DNA of 64,000 bases, from the NCBI GenBank assembly GCA_003212925.1, contig QCOL01000003.1, positions 26,776 to 90,775 of the forward strand, read 5' to 3'. Position numbers and translations under genes: made by a program. Positions 1-8,742 of the stretch are shown one piece after another. Under the pieces are notes generated by a model. The model saw nothing but the letters and a program-made list of their open reading frames with translations, had not been told where the DNA came from and searched no databases. The stretch is from Pelagibacteraceae bacterium AG-430-P08 (GTDB lineage Bacteria; Pseudomonadota; Alphaproteobacteria; Pelagibacterales; Pelagibacteraceae). Every line of letters starts with the position of its first letter. Positions within the stretch are counted from its first letter, which is position 1.

Positions 1-217
1 TAAACATATCACCAAATGGTGAGCCTGGTGGAAACTGAAAATTTGGAAATGGATTACTTCTCTCAACAATAGTTTGGGTTGTTGAAATATTCACTACTGA
101 AGGCATTAATTTTTCAGCTAAATCTGCAAATGAATTAGGAATATTTTGAGAATTAGATACTGATGAAAAATTTATTACTAATATTAAAGAGAGAAATATT
201 GCTTTTATTTTCATCAT
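1..217 (-). CDS. degP: DegP/HtrA-type periplasmic serine protease, N-terminal part (cut by window edge)
   Basis: Only the first 72 or so codons lie in the window; this ORF is absent from the supplied track because it runs off the edge. Read on the minus strand it begins MMKIKAIFLSLILVINF, a hydrophobic signal peptide, followed by a mature start with AEKLMPSVVNISTTQ, which matches the beginning of the HtrA/DegP trypsin-like domain. Two adjacent ATGs (215-217 and 212-214) could be the start. The Pro/Phe/Gly-rich stretch after it is typical of the DegP Q-linker region. It follows yjeT, hflC and hflK on the same strand, the usual alphaproteobacterial order for envelope quality-control genes. The catalytic His/Asp/Ser and PDZ domains are outside the window, so activity cannot be judged. 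Confidence 0.8.
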   Translation of the reverse strand, partial: MMKIKAIFLSLILVINFSSVSNSQNIPNSFADLAEKLMPSVVNISTTQTIVERSNPFPNFQFPPGSPFGDMF

Positions 218-218
218 T

Positions 219-407
219 TTAACTTTTTGCGTAATAAATAATTATAAATCCTATTAAAGCAAAGATTAATCCACCAGTACGTAATTGACTGTCTTTGATT
301 AACTCCAGCTTTTTCAACATATTCTTCATTTTTGATGGAAATAAGGCATACAAAATTCCTTCAATAAAAAAGAATAGACCAAATGCAATGATCAATTCTT
401 TCATCAA
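219..407 (-). CDS. DUF2065/YjeT-family small membrane protein
   Basis: A 62-residue protein with two hydrophobic segments (about residues 4-22 and 46-58) joined by a short basic loop, the size and topology of the YjeT/DUF2065 family. Members of this family sit next to hflC or purA in many Proteobacteria, and here the gene lies 3 bp downstream of hflC and 1 bp before the protease gene, so it is probably co-translated with them. The R-x-x-G-G-L motif in the second segment fits the family. No biochemical role is established for the family. The overlapping plus-strand ORF at 295-510 is a shadow. Confidence 0.75.
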   Translation of the reverse strand: MMKELIIAFGLFFFIEGILYALFPSKMKNMLKKLELIKDSQLRTGGLIFALIGFIIIYYAKS

Positions 408-410
408 AGT

Positions 411-1280
411 TTACTCTGTTTGTGGTTTTATATTTCCAAAAAATTTAAAGAATTCGCTGTCTGGAGATAGAATTAAAGATGTTTCTCCACCTATTAAAGC
501 TTTTTCATAAGCTTGCATCGCTCTATAAAATGCAAAGAATTCTGGATCTTGTCCAAACGCTGCAGCAAAGATGTTGTTTCTTTTACCATCTCCTTCACCT
601 TTCATAATTTCCGATTTTTTTTGAGCCTCAGCTAAAATTACAGTTACTTCTTTGTCAGCAGTCGATGTAATTGTAACTGCCATTTCAGCTCCTCTTGCTC
701 TAAATTCTTTTGCTTCTCTTTCCCTCTCTGTTTGCATTCTTCTAAAAATTGCATCACTGTTAGCTTGGGGAAGATCAGCTCTTTTAATTCTGACATCAAC
801 TATCTTTATTCCAAAATTTTCTGCTTCATTATTTACACCTTCTTGAATTAAAGCCATTTGTTTTGTTCTGTCCTCTGAAAGTAAAGTTTGAAGTTCTTGT
901 TGTCCAAGAACGTTCCTAATTCTTGAATTAATAATGGTAGCCAATCTTGATCTTGCCACTCTCTCATTTCCAACTGAAATATAAAACTTAAGTGGATCAA
1001 CTATTTGAAATCTTGCAAATGCATCAACTATTAATCTCTTTTGATCAGAGGCAATTACTTCTTCTGGTGGTGTATCTAAATTAAGTATTCTTTTATCTAA
1101 AAAGACAACGTTTTGGATAAACGGAATTTTAAAATTTAATCCAGGTTTTAAAATTATTCTTTTTGGATCACCAAATTGAAGAACAATTGCTTGATTAACT
1201 TCTTTAACAATAAAAATTGAAAAGAACGCAACTGCTGCAAGTGCAACAATAATTCCGGCTGTGATTTTTCCTGCATTCAT
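411..1280 (-). CDS. hflC: HflC, SPFH-domain membrane protease modulator
   Basis: 289 aa. A single N-terminal membrane anchor (about 7-24) is followed by an SPFH/band-7 domain and then a long charged helix rich in Arg/Glu/Ala that ends near KKSEIMKGEGDGKRNN. With HflK it forms the large periplasmic HflKC cage that surrounds and modulates the FtsH protease in known systems. It starts 1 bp after the hflK stop, so the two are translationally coupled and expected to be made in equal amounts. Length and domain order are normal for the family. No defect is visible. Confidence 0.93.
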   Translation of the reverse strand: MNAGKITAGIIVALAAVAFFSIFIVKEVNQAIVLQFGDPKRIILKPGLNFKIPFIQNVVFLDKRILNLDTPPEEVIASDQKRLIVDAFARFQIVDPLKFYISVGNERVARSRLATIINSRIRNVLGQQELQTLLSEDRTKQMALIQEGVNNEAENFGIKIVDVRIKRADLPQANSDAIFRRMQTEREREAKEFRARGAEMAVTITSTADKEVTVILAEAQKKSEIMKGEGDGKRNNIFAAAFGQDPEFFAFYRAMQAYEKALIGGETSLILSPDSEFFKFFGNIKPQTE

Positions 1281-1281
1281 A

Positions 1282-2397
1282 TTAATTTGTTACTTTCTTT
1301 TTTTGCAATTCAGGTAAAGGTAAGTAAGGCACTACACCTGAACCTGCATTTTTTTCAATTATCACTTTATCAATATCAGCTAAAACTTTTTCCATTGTTT
1401 CTAAATACATTCTTTCTTGTGTTACAGATTTTGCATTTTTATACTCATTATAAATTGCTAAAAATCTGCTGGCTTCACCCTCAGCTTTTGCTACGACTTC
1501 TTTTTTATACGCTTCAGCAGCTTGTAAAATTTTTTCTGCTTCCCCTCGGGCTCTTGGGATAACATCGTTTGCATAAGCTTCAGCCTCATTCTTTGATCTT
1601 TCCATATCAGCTCTTGCAGCCTGAACATCTCTAAATGCATCAATCACCTGATCTGGTGGATCGGCTTTTTGTGTTTGTACTTGTGTGATTTGAATACCAC
1701 TAGTGTATTCATCTAAAATCTTTTGAATAATTTCTTGGGTGTCTGTCTCAATGACTGATCTACCTTCAGTTAAAATTGGTTGAATATCAGATCTTGCTAT
1801 TACTTCTCTCATAGCAGTTTCCGCTGCTGCTTTAACGGTTCCCTCTGGATCTTGTATTTTAAATAAAAAATTTCCCGCATCTTTTATAACCCAAAAAACT
1901 GAAAAATCGATATTAACAATATTTTCATCCCCTGTTAGCATCAAACTTTCTTGAGGAACATCAGCTACACCACCTTGAGATGTAAAACCACTGTCTCTCT
2001 CAGATCTAAAACCAATATCAATTCTATTAACTTTTGTGACCTTTGGAGTAAGCACAGACTCTACTGGAAAAGGAATATGATAATTTAATCCTGGCTGAGT
2101 TGTTTTCACAAATTTACCAAATCTTAGAACTACTCCTTGCTCATCTGGTAATACTCTATAAAGTCCACTTGCTAGCCAAACGAAACCCAAAATAATTAAA
2201 ACTAAAATAGCTTGTTTACCACCTGAAGAACTTCCACCAGGTAAAAATTTCTTTATTTTTTCTTGAAACTCTCTAATAATTTTATCTACATCTGGGGGAG
2301 TTGGACCTCGACCTGAGCCATTGCCACTTCCGCCACCGCTTCCTCCTGGAGGTGTGCCCCAAGGACTTCCACCACTTTGTCTAAAATCATCTGACAT
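1282..2397 (-). CDS. hflK: HflK, SPFH-domain membrane protease modulator
   Basis: 371 aa. The first 35 residues are Gly/Ser/Pro-rich (MSDDFRQSGGSPWGTPPGG), the usual flexible cytoplasmic tail of HflK. A transmembrane helix lies at about 62-80, then an SPFH domain and an Ala/Glu/Arg-rich coiled-coil region (ARADMERSKNEAEAYAND). It partners HflC in the FtsH-regulating complex. It is the first gene of the minus-strand hflK-hflC-yjeT-degP run and diverges from mrp across a 51-bp gap, where the promoters of both must lie. Confidence 0.94.
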   Translation of the reverse strand: MSDDFRQSGGSPWGTPPGGSGGGSGNGSGRGPTPPDVDKIIREFQEKIKKFLPGGSSSGGKQAILVLIILGFVWLASGLYRVLPDEQGVVLRFGKFVKTTQPGLNYHIPFPVESVLTPKVTKVNRIDIGFRSERDSGFTSQGGVADVPQESLMLTGDENIVNIDFSVFWVIKDAGNFLFKIQDPEGTVKAAAETAMREVIARSDIQPILTEGRSVIETDTQEIIQKILDEYTSGIQITQVQTQKADPPDQVIDAFRDVQAARADMERSKNEAEAYANDVIPRARGEAEKILQAAEAYKKEVVAKAEGEASRFLAIYNEYKNAKSVTQERMYLETMEKVLADIDKVIIEKNAGSGVVPYLPLPELQKKKVTN

Positions 2398-2448
2398 ATG
2401 GCAATCTATATAATGTCTTTATGTGGAAAAACAAGTTAAGATCCGATT

Positions 2449-3273
2449 ATGCCAAAGGAAAAACCAGAATTAAGTGACGCAATGAGAGCTAAAATGGGTA
2501 GAAAATTGCCTGAGAAAAATCCAATTAAGGGTACAAAGTTTACAATTGCTATTTCTAGTGCAAAAGGAGGTGTTGGAAAATCCACTTTTGCAACAAACTT
2601 GGCTGTAGCTTTAAAAAAAGTTGGATGCAAAGTTGGTTTACTGGATGCAGATATTTATGGTCCATCAATCCCAAAGATGTTGGGGATTGATGAAAAACCA
2701 AAAAGTGATGGACAAAAATTAGAACCTATAAACAAGTATGATATTCAATGCATGTCTATTGGTTTTTTAACTGATCAACAAACCCCAATGATTTGGCGAG
2801 GACCAATGGTGACCAGCGCAATTAGAACTTTTACGCAAAAAGTTAATTGGAAAGATTTAGATTTTATAATTATTGATATGCCTCCAGGAACTGGAGACAC
2901 TCAGCTTACTTTTTCCCAAGAAATTAAGATGGATGGTGCAATAATTGTCTCTACACCTCAAGAGGTAGCTCTTTTAGATGTAAAAAGAGGAATTAAGATG
3001 TTTGATAAACTTGGAGTAAAAATTTTGGGATTAGTTGATAACATGAGTTATTTTATTGGAGATGATAATAAAAAATATAATATTTTTGGTAAAGGTGGGG
3101 TTAAAAATACTGCTAAAGAGTTTAATAAAGAATTTTTGGGAGAAATTCCAATTGATCCAAAAGTTGGAACATCAGGTGATAAAGGCAAACCAATTGTTGA
3201 AGAAGATCCAAATAACCAAATTTCAAAGATTTATATAGATTTTGCCAATAAGATTAAATCAATTTATCTTTAA
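2449..3273 (+). CDS. mrp: Mrp/ApbC (Nbp35-type) iron-sulfur carrier P-loop ATPase
   Basis: 274 aa. A deviant Walker [11 protein letters not shown] is at about 37-46, followed by [14 protein letters not shown] and [11 protein letters not shown], all hallmarks of Mrp/Nbp35 carriers that deliver Fe-S clusters to apoproteins in the cytosol. The protein lacks the N-terminal DUF59/MIP18 domain that many longer Mrp proteins carry. The C-terminal CxxC that normally follows NMS is not present: the sequence reads [21 protein letters not shown] similar replacement occurs in other alphaproteobacterial Mrp proteins, to my recollection. Its 3' end overlaps the convergent thyX by 20 bp. Confidence 0.92.
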   Translation: MPKEKPELSDAMRAKMGRKLPEKNPIKGTKFTIAISSAKGGVGKSTFATNLAVALKKVGCKVGLLDADIYGPSIPKMLGIDEKPKSDGQKLEPINKYDIQCMSIGFLTDQQTPMIWRGPMVTSAIRTFTQKVNWKDLDFIIIDMPPGTGDTQLTFSQEIKMDGAIIVSTPQEVALLDVKRGIKMFDKLGVKILGLVDNMSYFIGDDNKKYNIFGKGGVKNTAKEFNKEFLGEIPIDPKVGTSGDKGKPIVEEDPNNQISKIYIDFANKIKSIYL

Positions 3274-4201
3274 GATCAAAAGCTTCCATTAATTCATTCC
3301 ATTCTCTTTTAGATAAACCAGAGTCCTCCAAAGAAATATTTTCACCTTTGATAAGTTTTTGAACAATTACTTTTCCTTTAGCAGAAACTTCGGTTCCACC
3401 AACTCTATAATCCATAAAAGCCTCATAAGTTATTGGAACCCATTTTCTAAGCGTATCCAGCATTATGTCTGCATAAACTCGAATTTCATATTGTGCATGA
3501 TGGTCTGCTCTCAATCTTAAAAAGTTCATAAGATTTAATAGATCTGTTTTCCAATACCATTGAGTATAGGTATTTAATGTTAAGTTCATTCTCGCAAGCT
3601 CTCTTGCCAAACCTTTCTTATTTTCGTCAATTGTAGACCCATCATATCTTTCATTAAGCATTGTTTCATAATTGGAATATGTTCTTTCAGCATCTTTTTT
3701 TAAAAGTTCTAAAACCTCTTTAGCTTGCTCACCCTCTAAAACATCGCCTCTACCTTGTCTGTTAGATGTTGATTGAGCAGCAAGATTTTCTTTGGTTGGT
3801 AGATAAAATTCTTTATCTAAAATTGAGTATCTTGCGGAATACTCATTAACATTTGCAGTTCTGTGTCTAATCCATTGACGAGCGATAAATATTGGTAGCT
3901 TAATATGATATTTAATTTCACACATTTCAAAAGGTGTACTATGCCAATGACGCATTAAATATTTAATTAATCCTGCATCTGTTGAAACTTGTTTCGTACC
4001 TTTGCCATATGAAACTCTAGCCGATTGTACTATTGATGTATCATCTCCCATATAATCAACAACTCGCACAAAACCATGGTCAAGAGCTGGTAAAGCTTCA
4101 TAAAGAATTTTTTCTAACTCAGGAGAGGTTACTCTTTTTGTTGAATTGCTTTGTGATTGTTGACTTTTTATTTCTGCAATTTGCTCTTTTGTTAATTTCA
4201 T
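3254..4201 (-). CDS. thyX: ThyX, FAD-dependent thymidylate synthase
   Basis: 315 aa from the ATG at 4199-4201 ([10 protein letters not shown]). The signature [11 protein letters not shown] at about 112-122 is the ThyX motif RHRx7S that binds FAD and dUMP. ThyX methylates dUMP using methylenetetrahydrofolate with reduced FAD, replacing ThyA. The ORF-track start at 4324 adds 41 residues that are only the antisense of the tmRNA acceptor arm, so I reject it. The start lies 8 bp from the ssrA -35 box, so thyX and ssrA are back to back with overlapping control regions. The 3' end overlaps mrp by 20 bp. Confidence 0.95.
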   Translation of the reverse strand: MKLTKEQIAEIKSQQSQSNSTKRVTSPELEKILYEALPALDHGFVRVVDYMGDDTSIVQSARVSYGKGTKQVSTDAGLIKYLMRHWHSTPFEMCEIKYHIKLPIFIARQWIRHRTANVNEYSARYSILDKEFYLPTKENLAAQSTSNRQGRGDVLEGEQAKEVLELLKKDAERTYSNYETMLNERYDGSTIDENKKGLARELARMNLTLNTYTQWYWKTDLLNLMNFLRLRADHHAQYEIRVYADIMLDTLRKWVPITYEAFMDYRVGGTEVSAKGKVIVQKLIKGENISLEDSGLSKREWNELMEAFDLKDKLI

Positions 4202-4209
4202 GATTGTTA

Positions 4210-4237
4210 TTGAATCTCTAGCAATTCCTTTTATATT
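4210..4237 (+). promoter_or_regulatory. Sigma-70 promoter of ssrA
   Basis: TTGAAT (4210-4215) and TATATT (4232-4237) are separated by 16 bp and place the start near 4243-4245, just before the first hairpin of the tmRNA precursor. The match to consensus is good for both boxes, as expected for an abundant RNA. Confidence 0.65.
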
Positions 4238-4323
4238 AATAAAGTTGGATTTCCAACTATGACGATAAACGAATTTCGTAATAACCATTGCGGACGTGGG
4301 GGCAGTACCCACCACCTCCACCA

Positions 4324-4335
4324 TTTACAACTTAT
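4324..4335 (+). other. Intervening segment removed from permuted tmRNA precursor
   Basis: These 12 nt (tttacaacttat) separate the encoded CCA end of the acceptor piece from the first G of the coding piece. In permuted tmRNAs this loop is excised during maturation. It is very short here. Confidence 0.75.
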
Positions 4336-4488
4336 GGGGGTGAACTAGATTCGACGAGTGACTAAAGGCTATTCTTTCGTTCGGAATTGTTCCTCCGTAA
4401 AGGGCTAATTTATAATTGCTAACGAAAGTTACGCACTTGCTGCTTAATTAACTTGTTAATTAGGTAAACGGGGTTTGGGGCACCTGGC

Positions 4489-4505
4489 AACAGAACGCCC
4501 CTTTT
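4489..4505 (+). repeat. Direct repeat, left copy (ssrA 3' end), possible attachment site
   Basis: The 17-mer AACAGAACGCCCCTTTT is the native 3' end of ssrA, including the descending arm and U-tract of its terminator. It recurs exactly at 5308-5324. The 3' end of ssrA is a classic integration target for tyrosine-recombinase elements, so the pair may mark the ends of an inserted segment. Confidence 0.7.
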
Positions 4506-4512
4506 AATAATA

Positions 4513-5088
4513 TTATTTAACTAAAAAATAAAATATTTTTTTCTTAACTTTTTTATCTAAATTAAACGTCATCCCATTTATATTTGACATACTATTGAAC
4601 CAAGCAGGTTTGTGATCCATTATCTTAAAACTATTTTTTGGTAATACTTTCCAATTATATTTTAAATAAAAAGATATTATTTTTTTTGAACAAGTCAAAA
4701 AAGAATGTGATTTAAGCATATTTAAAATTTTATTGTTAAATAACATTAAAATTTTCCCTAAACCTCTATTTCTAAACTTTTTATGTAAAATAAAACTGTC
4801 GAAATAATAATAAATAATGGATTTATTATTTATAATTGCTTTTCTTTTTCTTAATAAAGTGTAACCAACTAATTTTTTTTTAATTAGCAACATATTATTA
4901 ATATCTGTTTTTTTTACTGTTCTTTTATACCATTCTAGTTGTTTAGGAACTGTCCAAGTCCAGTATGAATTTTTTAACTTGCATATAGATAATATTTGGT
5001 TTTTTTTTAAATTTTTTGTTTTTAAAGAGATTAAAGTAATGTTTTTGTTTTGGTGTAAAATATTTTTCATTAATGACAATTCTAACAT
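4513..5088 (-). CDS. GNAT-family N-acetyltransferase-like protein
   Basis: About 191 aa if the ATG at 5086-5088 is used; the track's TTG at 5100 and an ATG at 5070 are alternatives, and the AAGAAG just before 5088 gives it the better ribosome-binding site. The segment FILHKKFRNRGLGKILM is the GNAT acetyl-CoA pyrophosphate-binding motif (R/Q-x-x-G-x-G/A), preceded by a beta strand YYYFDSFIL as expected. Substrate unknown. The gene lies alone between two exact 17-bp copies of the ssrA 3' end and reads toward ssrA, which suggests it is cargo of a small insertion. It is extremely Lys/Asn-rich, like the rest of the genome. Confidence 0.65.
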   Translation of the reverse strand: MLELSLMKNILHQNKNITLISLKTKNLKKNQILSICKLKNSYWTWTVPKQLEWYKRTVKKTDINNMLLIKKKLVGYTLLRKRKAIINNKSIIYYYFDSFILHKKFRNRGLGKILMLFNNKILNMLKSHSFLTCSKKIISFYLKYNWKVLPKNSFKIMDHKPAWFNSMSNINGMTFNLDKKVKKKIFYFLVK

Positions 5089-5140
5089 ACTTCTTGCCAA
5101 TCCTATGCCAAAATTTTACTTAAAGTTTTTTAAGTTTTAA

Positions 5141-5242
5141 ATGATTACGATGTTAGACAATCTGGAGCACATAATCGCTGAGAGTGAAAAGTCTTTCAAG
5201 GACCAATTCACGAAGTTAAAATTCAATAAATCCTTAAAATGA
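5141..5242 (+). CDS. Tiny ORF with atypical codon use inside the ssrA-flanked segment (doubtful)
   Basis: A 33-codon frame starts ATG ATT ACG ATG and encodes MITMLDNLEHIIAESEKSFK followed by a basic tail. It is too short for the ORF track. I do not recognise it. Its codons (CTG, GAG, CAC, ATC, AAG, TTC, GAC, ACG) are much more G/C-ending than neighbouring genes, which suggests a foreign or remnant sequence. No convincing ribosome-binding site is visible. It may be a decayed fragment rather than a gene. Confidence 0.25.
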   Translation: MITMLDNLEHIIAESEKSFKDQFTKLKFNKSLK

Positions 5243-5346
5243 AAAATCTATTATCTGAAGTTTTGAAAAAGTGTTATACTCTGTATATTGTTAATCAAGG
5301 GATGAAAAACAGAACGCCCCTTTTGTTATTTAATAAATTTACTTAA
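5239..5346 (+). CDS. Tiny ORF overlapping the right ssrA repeat (doubtful)
   Basis: A 35-codon frame (MKNLLSEVLKKCYTLYIVNQ...) begins in an ATGA overlap with the preceding tiny ORF and runs through the right 17-bp repeat into the 3' end of the convergent MazG-like gene. The overlap arrangement looks like translational coupling, but the length is so small that chance is a fair explanation. No function can be suggested. Confidence 0.15.
   Translation: MKNLLSEVLKKCYTLYIVNQGMKNRTPLLLFNKFT
5308..5324 (+). repeat. Direct repeat, right copy of ssrA 3' end
   Basis: This is an exact second copy of AACAGAACGCCCCTTTT, 819 bp downstream of the native copy. It ends 1 bp before the stop codon of the MazG-like gene. 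The preceding AAGGG can pair with CCCTT, so the copy may still act as a terminator. The most direct reading is a site duplication created when the 4506-5324 segment entered at the ssrA 3' end. Confidence 0.7.
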
Positions 5347-5697
5347 ATCCGGCTTGAAATAATTAGGACCTTTCATTACTTTACCTTTTTCATTGTAAAT
5401 GGGTTTTCCATTATTATCTAACTTACTCATATTTGAATTTTGAACTTCTTCAAAGCATTTATCAAGATTAATACCAAATGCATGGCCTGCACCATATGTT
5501 ACATAAAGAATATCTGTTAATGCATCAGCTACCTCGACTAAATCTTTTTTATTTACTGCTTCTATTAATTCGTCAATTTCTTCTTTAATTAGACTTACTC
5601 TTAATTCGTTGATCTTCTCGGTGCTAAATGAGGAACTTTGTTTTACTTCTTGACCAAAAGTTTTCATAAAAGTACCTACTTTTTCAAAATTTGTCAT
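5326..5697 (-). CDS. MazG-like all-alpha NTP pyrophosphohydrolase
   Basis: 123 aa from the ATG at 5695-5697. A GGAG ribosome-binding site lies 5 nt upstream, and the track start at 5835 would run into fumC, so I shorten it by 46 codons. The segment LIKEEIDELIEAVNKKD followed by EVADALTDILYVTYG carries the ExxE and ExxxD metal-binding pattern of MazG/dUTPase-type all-alpha NTP pyrophosphatases. Such enzymes hydrolyse NTPs or dNTPs to NMP and pyrophosphate and often clean up aberrant nucleotides. The substrate cannot be told from sequence. It diverges from fumC with a 53-bp gap. Confidence 0.8.
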   Translation of the reverse strand: MTNFEKVGTFMKTFGQEVKQSSSFSTEKINELRVSLIKEEIDELIEAVNKKDLVEVADALTDILYVTYGAGHAFGINLDKCFEEVQNSNMSKLDNNGKPIYNEKGKVMKGPNYFKPDLSKFIK

Positions 5698-5750
5698 TTT
5701 GCTCCTGTTAGTTAACTTAATTTTAATATATACATAATAATGTATTATCA

Positions 5751-7139
5751 ATGAAATTTCGCAAAGAATTTGACAGTATTGGATCAATAAACGTACCAAA
5801 TGATAAGTATTGGGGTGCCTCAACACAAAGATCAAAAAAATATTTTGATATAGGAGATTTTTTAGTCAGACCAATTCTAATAAAATCTATTGCAATAATT
5901 AAAAAAGCTGCCGCAAAAGTTCACCAAAAAGAAAAGCAAATTTCACCCAAAATCTCAAAAGCAATAATTTTAGCAAGTAATGAGATTATTGCTGGAAAAC
6001 TTGATGAGCACTTTCCACTCAAAGTTTGGCAAACTGGTTCTGGTACACAAACAAACATGAACGTTAATGAGGTCATAGCTAATAGAGCCATAGAAAAATT
6101 AGGTGGTAAAAAGGGTTCAAAAAAACCTGTGCATCCTAATGACCATGTCAATAAATCTCAATCAACTAATGATGTTTTTCCAACAGCAATGCATATTGCC
6201 ATTGCAATAGAGACAAAAAATAAATTACTACCATCTTTAATTTTGCTTAACAAAGAGCTCAAGAAAAAAATGTCAAAATTTAGAAATATTATCAAAGTTG
6301 GAAGAACTCATCTTCAAGATGCAACTCCGCTTTCTTTAGGTCAGGAATTTTCTGGATATCAATCTCAAATTGAGGATTGTATTAATAGAATTAATAATGC
6401 TTTAAAAGAAATTTATTCTCTTGCTCAAGGTGGTACAGCTGTTGGTACTGGAATAAACAGTAAAAAAAATTTTGATAAAAAAATAATCAATGAGATAAAG
6501 AAAATAACTAAGTTGCCATTCAAACCTACAAGAAATAAATTTGCAGCGCTTGCAGCACATGATGAAATTGTTAATTTTTCTGGTACTTTGAATACTACTG
6601 CAGTAAGTCTGATGAAAATTGCAAATGACATTAGATTTTTAGGCTCTGGCCCAAGAGCCGGTTACGGTGAACTTATTTTGCCTGCTAATGAACCAGGATC
6701 ATCAATTATGCCAGGAAAAGTCAATCCTACACAATCAGAGGCTGTAACAATGGTTTGTGTCAAAGTAATTGGTAATCACAATGGAATAACAATGGCAGGT
6801 TCGCATGGACATTTTGAGCTAAACGTATTTAAACCCTTAATCGCTCATAATATTTTACAATCAATAAATTTATTAGCCGATAGTATAAAAAACTTTTCAC
6901 TTTATTGTATAAAAGGACTTAAAGCAGATAAACTAAAGATAAAAGAATATTTGGATAATTCTTTAATGTTAGTAACTGCATTAGCCCCACATATTGGCTA
7001 TGATAACTCTGCAAAAATTGCAAAACTAGCGTTGAAAAATAAAACAACTCTAAAACATGAGGCTTTAAAATCAAAATTGATTAACGAAAAAAGTTATGAC
7101 AGAATAGTTAATCCAAAAAAAATGATTTATCCTGCGTAA
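5751..7139 (+). CDS. fumC: Class II fumarate hydratase
   Basis: 462 aa, the normal length. The superfamily signature [11 protein letters not shown] is at about 316-326, with [18 protein letters not shown] and [17 protein letters not shown] upstream, the three conserved blocks that build the fumarase active site. It hydrates fumarate to L-malate in the TCA cycle and needs no Fe-S cluster. The gene stands alone, diverging from the MazG-like gene and overlapping the convergent AsmA-like gene by 13 bp at its 3' end. Confidence 0.97.
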   Translation: MKFRKEFDSIGSINVPNDKYWGASTQRSKKYFDIGDFLVRPILIKSIAIIKKAAAKVHQKEKQISPKISKAIILASNEIIAGKLDEHFPLKVWQTGSGTQTNMNVNEVIANRAIEKLGGKKGSKKPVHPNDHVNKSQSTNDVFPTAMHIAIAIETKNKLLPSLILLNKELKKKMSKFRNIIKVGRTHLQDATPLSLGQEFSGYQSQIEDCINRINNALKEIYSLAQGGTAVGTGINSKKNFDKKIINEIKKITKLPFKPTRNKFAALAAHDEIVNFSGTLNTTAVSLMKIANDIRFLGSGPRAGYGELILPANEPGSSIMPGKVNPTQSEAVTMVCVKVIGNHNGITMAGSHGHFELNVFKPLIAHNILQSINLLADSIKNFSLYCIKGLKADKLKIKEYLDNSLMLVTALAPHIGYDNSAKIAKLALKNKTTLKHEALKSKLINEKSYDRIVNPKKMIYPA

Positions 7140-8710
7140 GTTTGGAAAAAATCTTTTACAAAGTTTCTAAAGGTTACTTTGTTAAACAAATTTTTATTTT
7201 TACTATTATATTCCTCTAAAAAGCTCTCAAGAATCTGATTTGACTCATTATCAATTTTAATATTATTCAAAATTAATTTATCCTGAGAAAAATCATAAAT
7301 AAAATCAGCATTGATTTGATCAAAAACATTTCTATAATTTCTTTTAATCTGAAAATATCTAAAAAATTTTTCTACATCTTTAAAATCAAACAAGATTTCA
7401 CCAATTAACTTTTTTCCGTTTTCATCATTTGTAAACTCAATATCATTAGATTTAATTGAGACAGCTTGGTTCCATTCAGCATCAAAATTAGTCATAAAAA
7501 TTTTACCATCATCAAGCTGAATTTCTAGAATGAAATCAGTTAAATATTCAAACTTATCAACTTTGTTTACGCTAATGTTAATATTGGCACTAAGATTACG
7601 ATTATTTAGTAATTCTGAATCGAGTAATTCAAGCATTAGAGACTCGCTTTTAAATATTTTTCTGTGGCTTACATAATCAAAACTTAAATTACTAAAAAAA
7701 TAAAAAGGTTTAAAATTAAAACCACCGCTAAAATTTTTGTCTTTTGATGCGAAATTTAATTTTTCACTTTTAATAACATAATCAAACGAATTACTTTTAT
7801 TAAATAAGTCAATATCTAAGAAACCACTTATTTCAGAATTATCATATTCAATTGAACTTTCTAAATCTAAACGAATTTTTTTGGATATCAATTTAATATT
7901 CTTATTTTGATTAGTTAAATCTTTTGAGACGTCTAATTTAAAAGGAATATTAAAAATCTCAAATACCGTCTTTACTTTTTGAAAATCATTTTTATCATCG
8001 TAAAAAAATTTTAAGTTATCTACTTTAGACAAAAATAATAATTCATCGTTTTGATCTTTATAAAAAAGTTTCGATTTCTTGAATAAAAAATTATCTTGTT
8101 TCCCAGACTTTTTTAAAGTTTTTGTTAAGAAATTTATATTATTTGCATTAACATTAAAATCAGTGTTTTTAAATATTACATCTTTGATATTTAATGTTTC
8201 AAAAGAAAAAAAATTATTAAAAGAAATATAAAATTTAGCATAATTAGAACTGCCTATAATTTTACCATCATAGAAAATGTCTAAATTTTTAGTATAGAAA
8301 TATGGTTTTGGGAGAAAACTGTATTTAATTTTTTCATTAAATCTAATTTCTATTTCGTAATTTTTATTAATCTGATTTTTTAAAAAATTTTTAGTTACAT
8401 ATTCATTGTAAAAAATGGGCACAGAGAAATAGCTTAAAAATAAAATAAAAATTATTGCTATTGATAAAACTGTCTTATTTTTAAAAAAACTTAATTTTTT
8501 CTTGCTCTGATTGTATTTCTTAAGTTCTTTAAATTTATTAAAAAAACTTTCAAACTTATGTTCTAGATCAATTAATTTTTTTCTTAAAGGTTTGCTTTTG
8601 TTTTTTTGGTGTTTTGATCTTCCTAATTCTATAAAAAAACTTTCTAAAATTTTATTTATTGATATTAATAATTTTCGGAATTTTTTTTTGTAATAAATTA
8701 AATTAAACAT
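7127..8710 (-). CDS. AsmA-like membrane-anchored protein
   Basis: 527 aa from the ATG at 8708-8710; the track start at 8863 lies inside uvrD and is rejected. The first 100 or so residues are very basic and probably cytoplasmic, followed by one transmembrane helix ([17 protein letters not shown]) and a long Asn/Phe/Asp-rich region of repeating beta-strand pattern. A segment just after the membrane anchor, [15 protein letters not shown], resembles the start of AsmA-family domains, whose members are thought to bridge lipids between inner and outer membranes. The family call is tentative. It diverges from uvrD by 32 bp. Confidence 0.55.
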   Translation of the reverse strand: MFNLIYYKKKFRKLLISINKILESFFIELGRSKHQKNKSKPLRKKLIDLEHKFESFFNKFKELKKYNQSKKKLSFFKNKTVLSIAIIFILFLSYFSVPIFYNEYVTKNFLKNQINKNYEIEIRFNEKIKYSFLPKPYFYTKNLDIFYDGKIIGSSNYAKFYISFNNFFSFETLNIKDVIFKNTDFNVNANNINFLTKTLKKSGKQDNFLFKKSKLFYKDQNDELLFLSKVDNLKFFYDDKNDFQKVKTVFEIFNIPFKLDVSKDLTNQNKNIKLISKKIRLDLESSIEYDNSEISGFLDIDLFNKSNSFDYVIKSEKLNFASKDKNFSGGFNFKPFYFFSNLSFDYVSHRKIFKSESLMLELLDSELLNNRNLSANINISVNKVDKFEYLTDFILEIQLDDGKIFMTNFDAEWNQAVSIKSNDIEFTNDENGKKLIGEILFDFKDVEKFFRYFQIKRNYRNVFDQINADFIYDFSQDKLILNNIKIDNESNQILESFLEEYNSKNKNLFNKVTFRNFVKDFFQTYAG

Positions 8711-8742
8711 AAATTGTTCAAACTTATAATTAAAATATTTAA

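Larger units (their letters stand above)
4243..4505 (+). ncRNA. ssrA: tmRNA (SsrA), circularly permuted two-piece form
   Basis: The 3' tRNA half comes first. A T arm GTGGG-ggcagta-CCCAC (4296-4312) is followed by CACCTCC-ACCA ending at 4323. After a 12-nt linker the 5' half begins GGGGGTGAACTAGATTCGAC at 4336. GGGGGTG (4336-4342) pairs with CACCTCC (4313-4319) as a 7-bp acceptor stem with one G-U. Processing would give an acceptor piece and a coding piece, as known in alphaproteobacteria. The tag frame ends GCT AAC GAA AGT TAC GCA CTT GCT GCT TAA, that is ANESYALAA, with the stop inside a TAATTAA-cttg-TTAATTA hairpin. The conserved CACCTGGCAACAGAA and a GGGGC/GCCCC-TTTT terminator-like hairpin close the gene. 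SsrA rescues stalled ribosomes and tags proteins for proteolysis. Exact mature ends are uncertain. Confidence 0.93.

Noticed and set aside
295-510. 71-aa plus-strand ORF across yjeT and hflC
   Set aside because: It is out of frame over two well-supported minus-strand genes.
4202-4324. N-terminal extension of ThyX in the ORF track ([13 protein letters not shown]...)
   Set aside because: It is the antisense of the tmRNA acceptor arm and promoter; family similarity starts at the ATG at 4201.
5262-5280. Promoter-like TTGAAA ... TATACT near the right ssrA repeat
   Set aside because: The boxes are only 6 bp apart, and no clear gene follows on that strand.
5698-5835. 46-residue extension of the MazG-like ORF
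   Set aside because: It runs into fumC, and a good GGAG site precedes the ATG at 5697.
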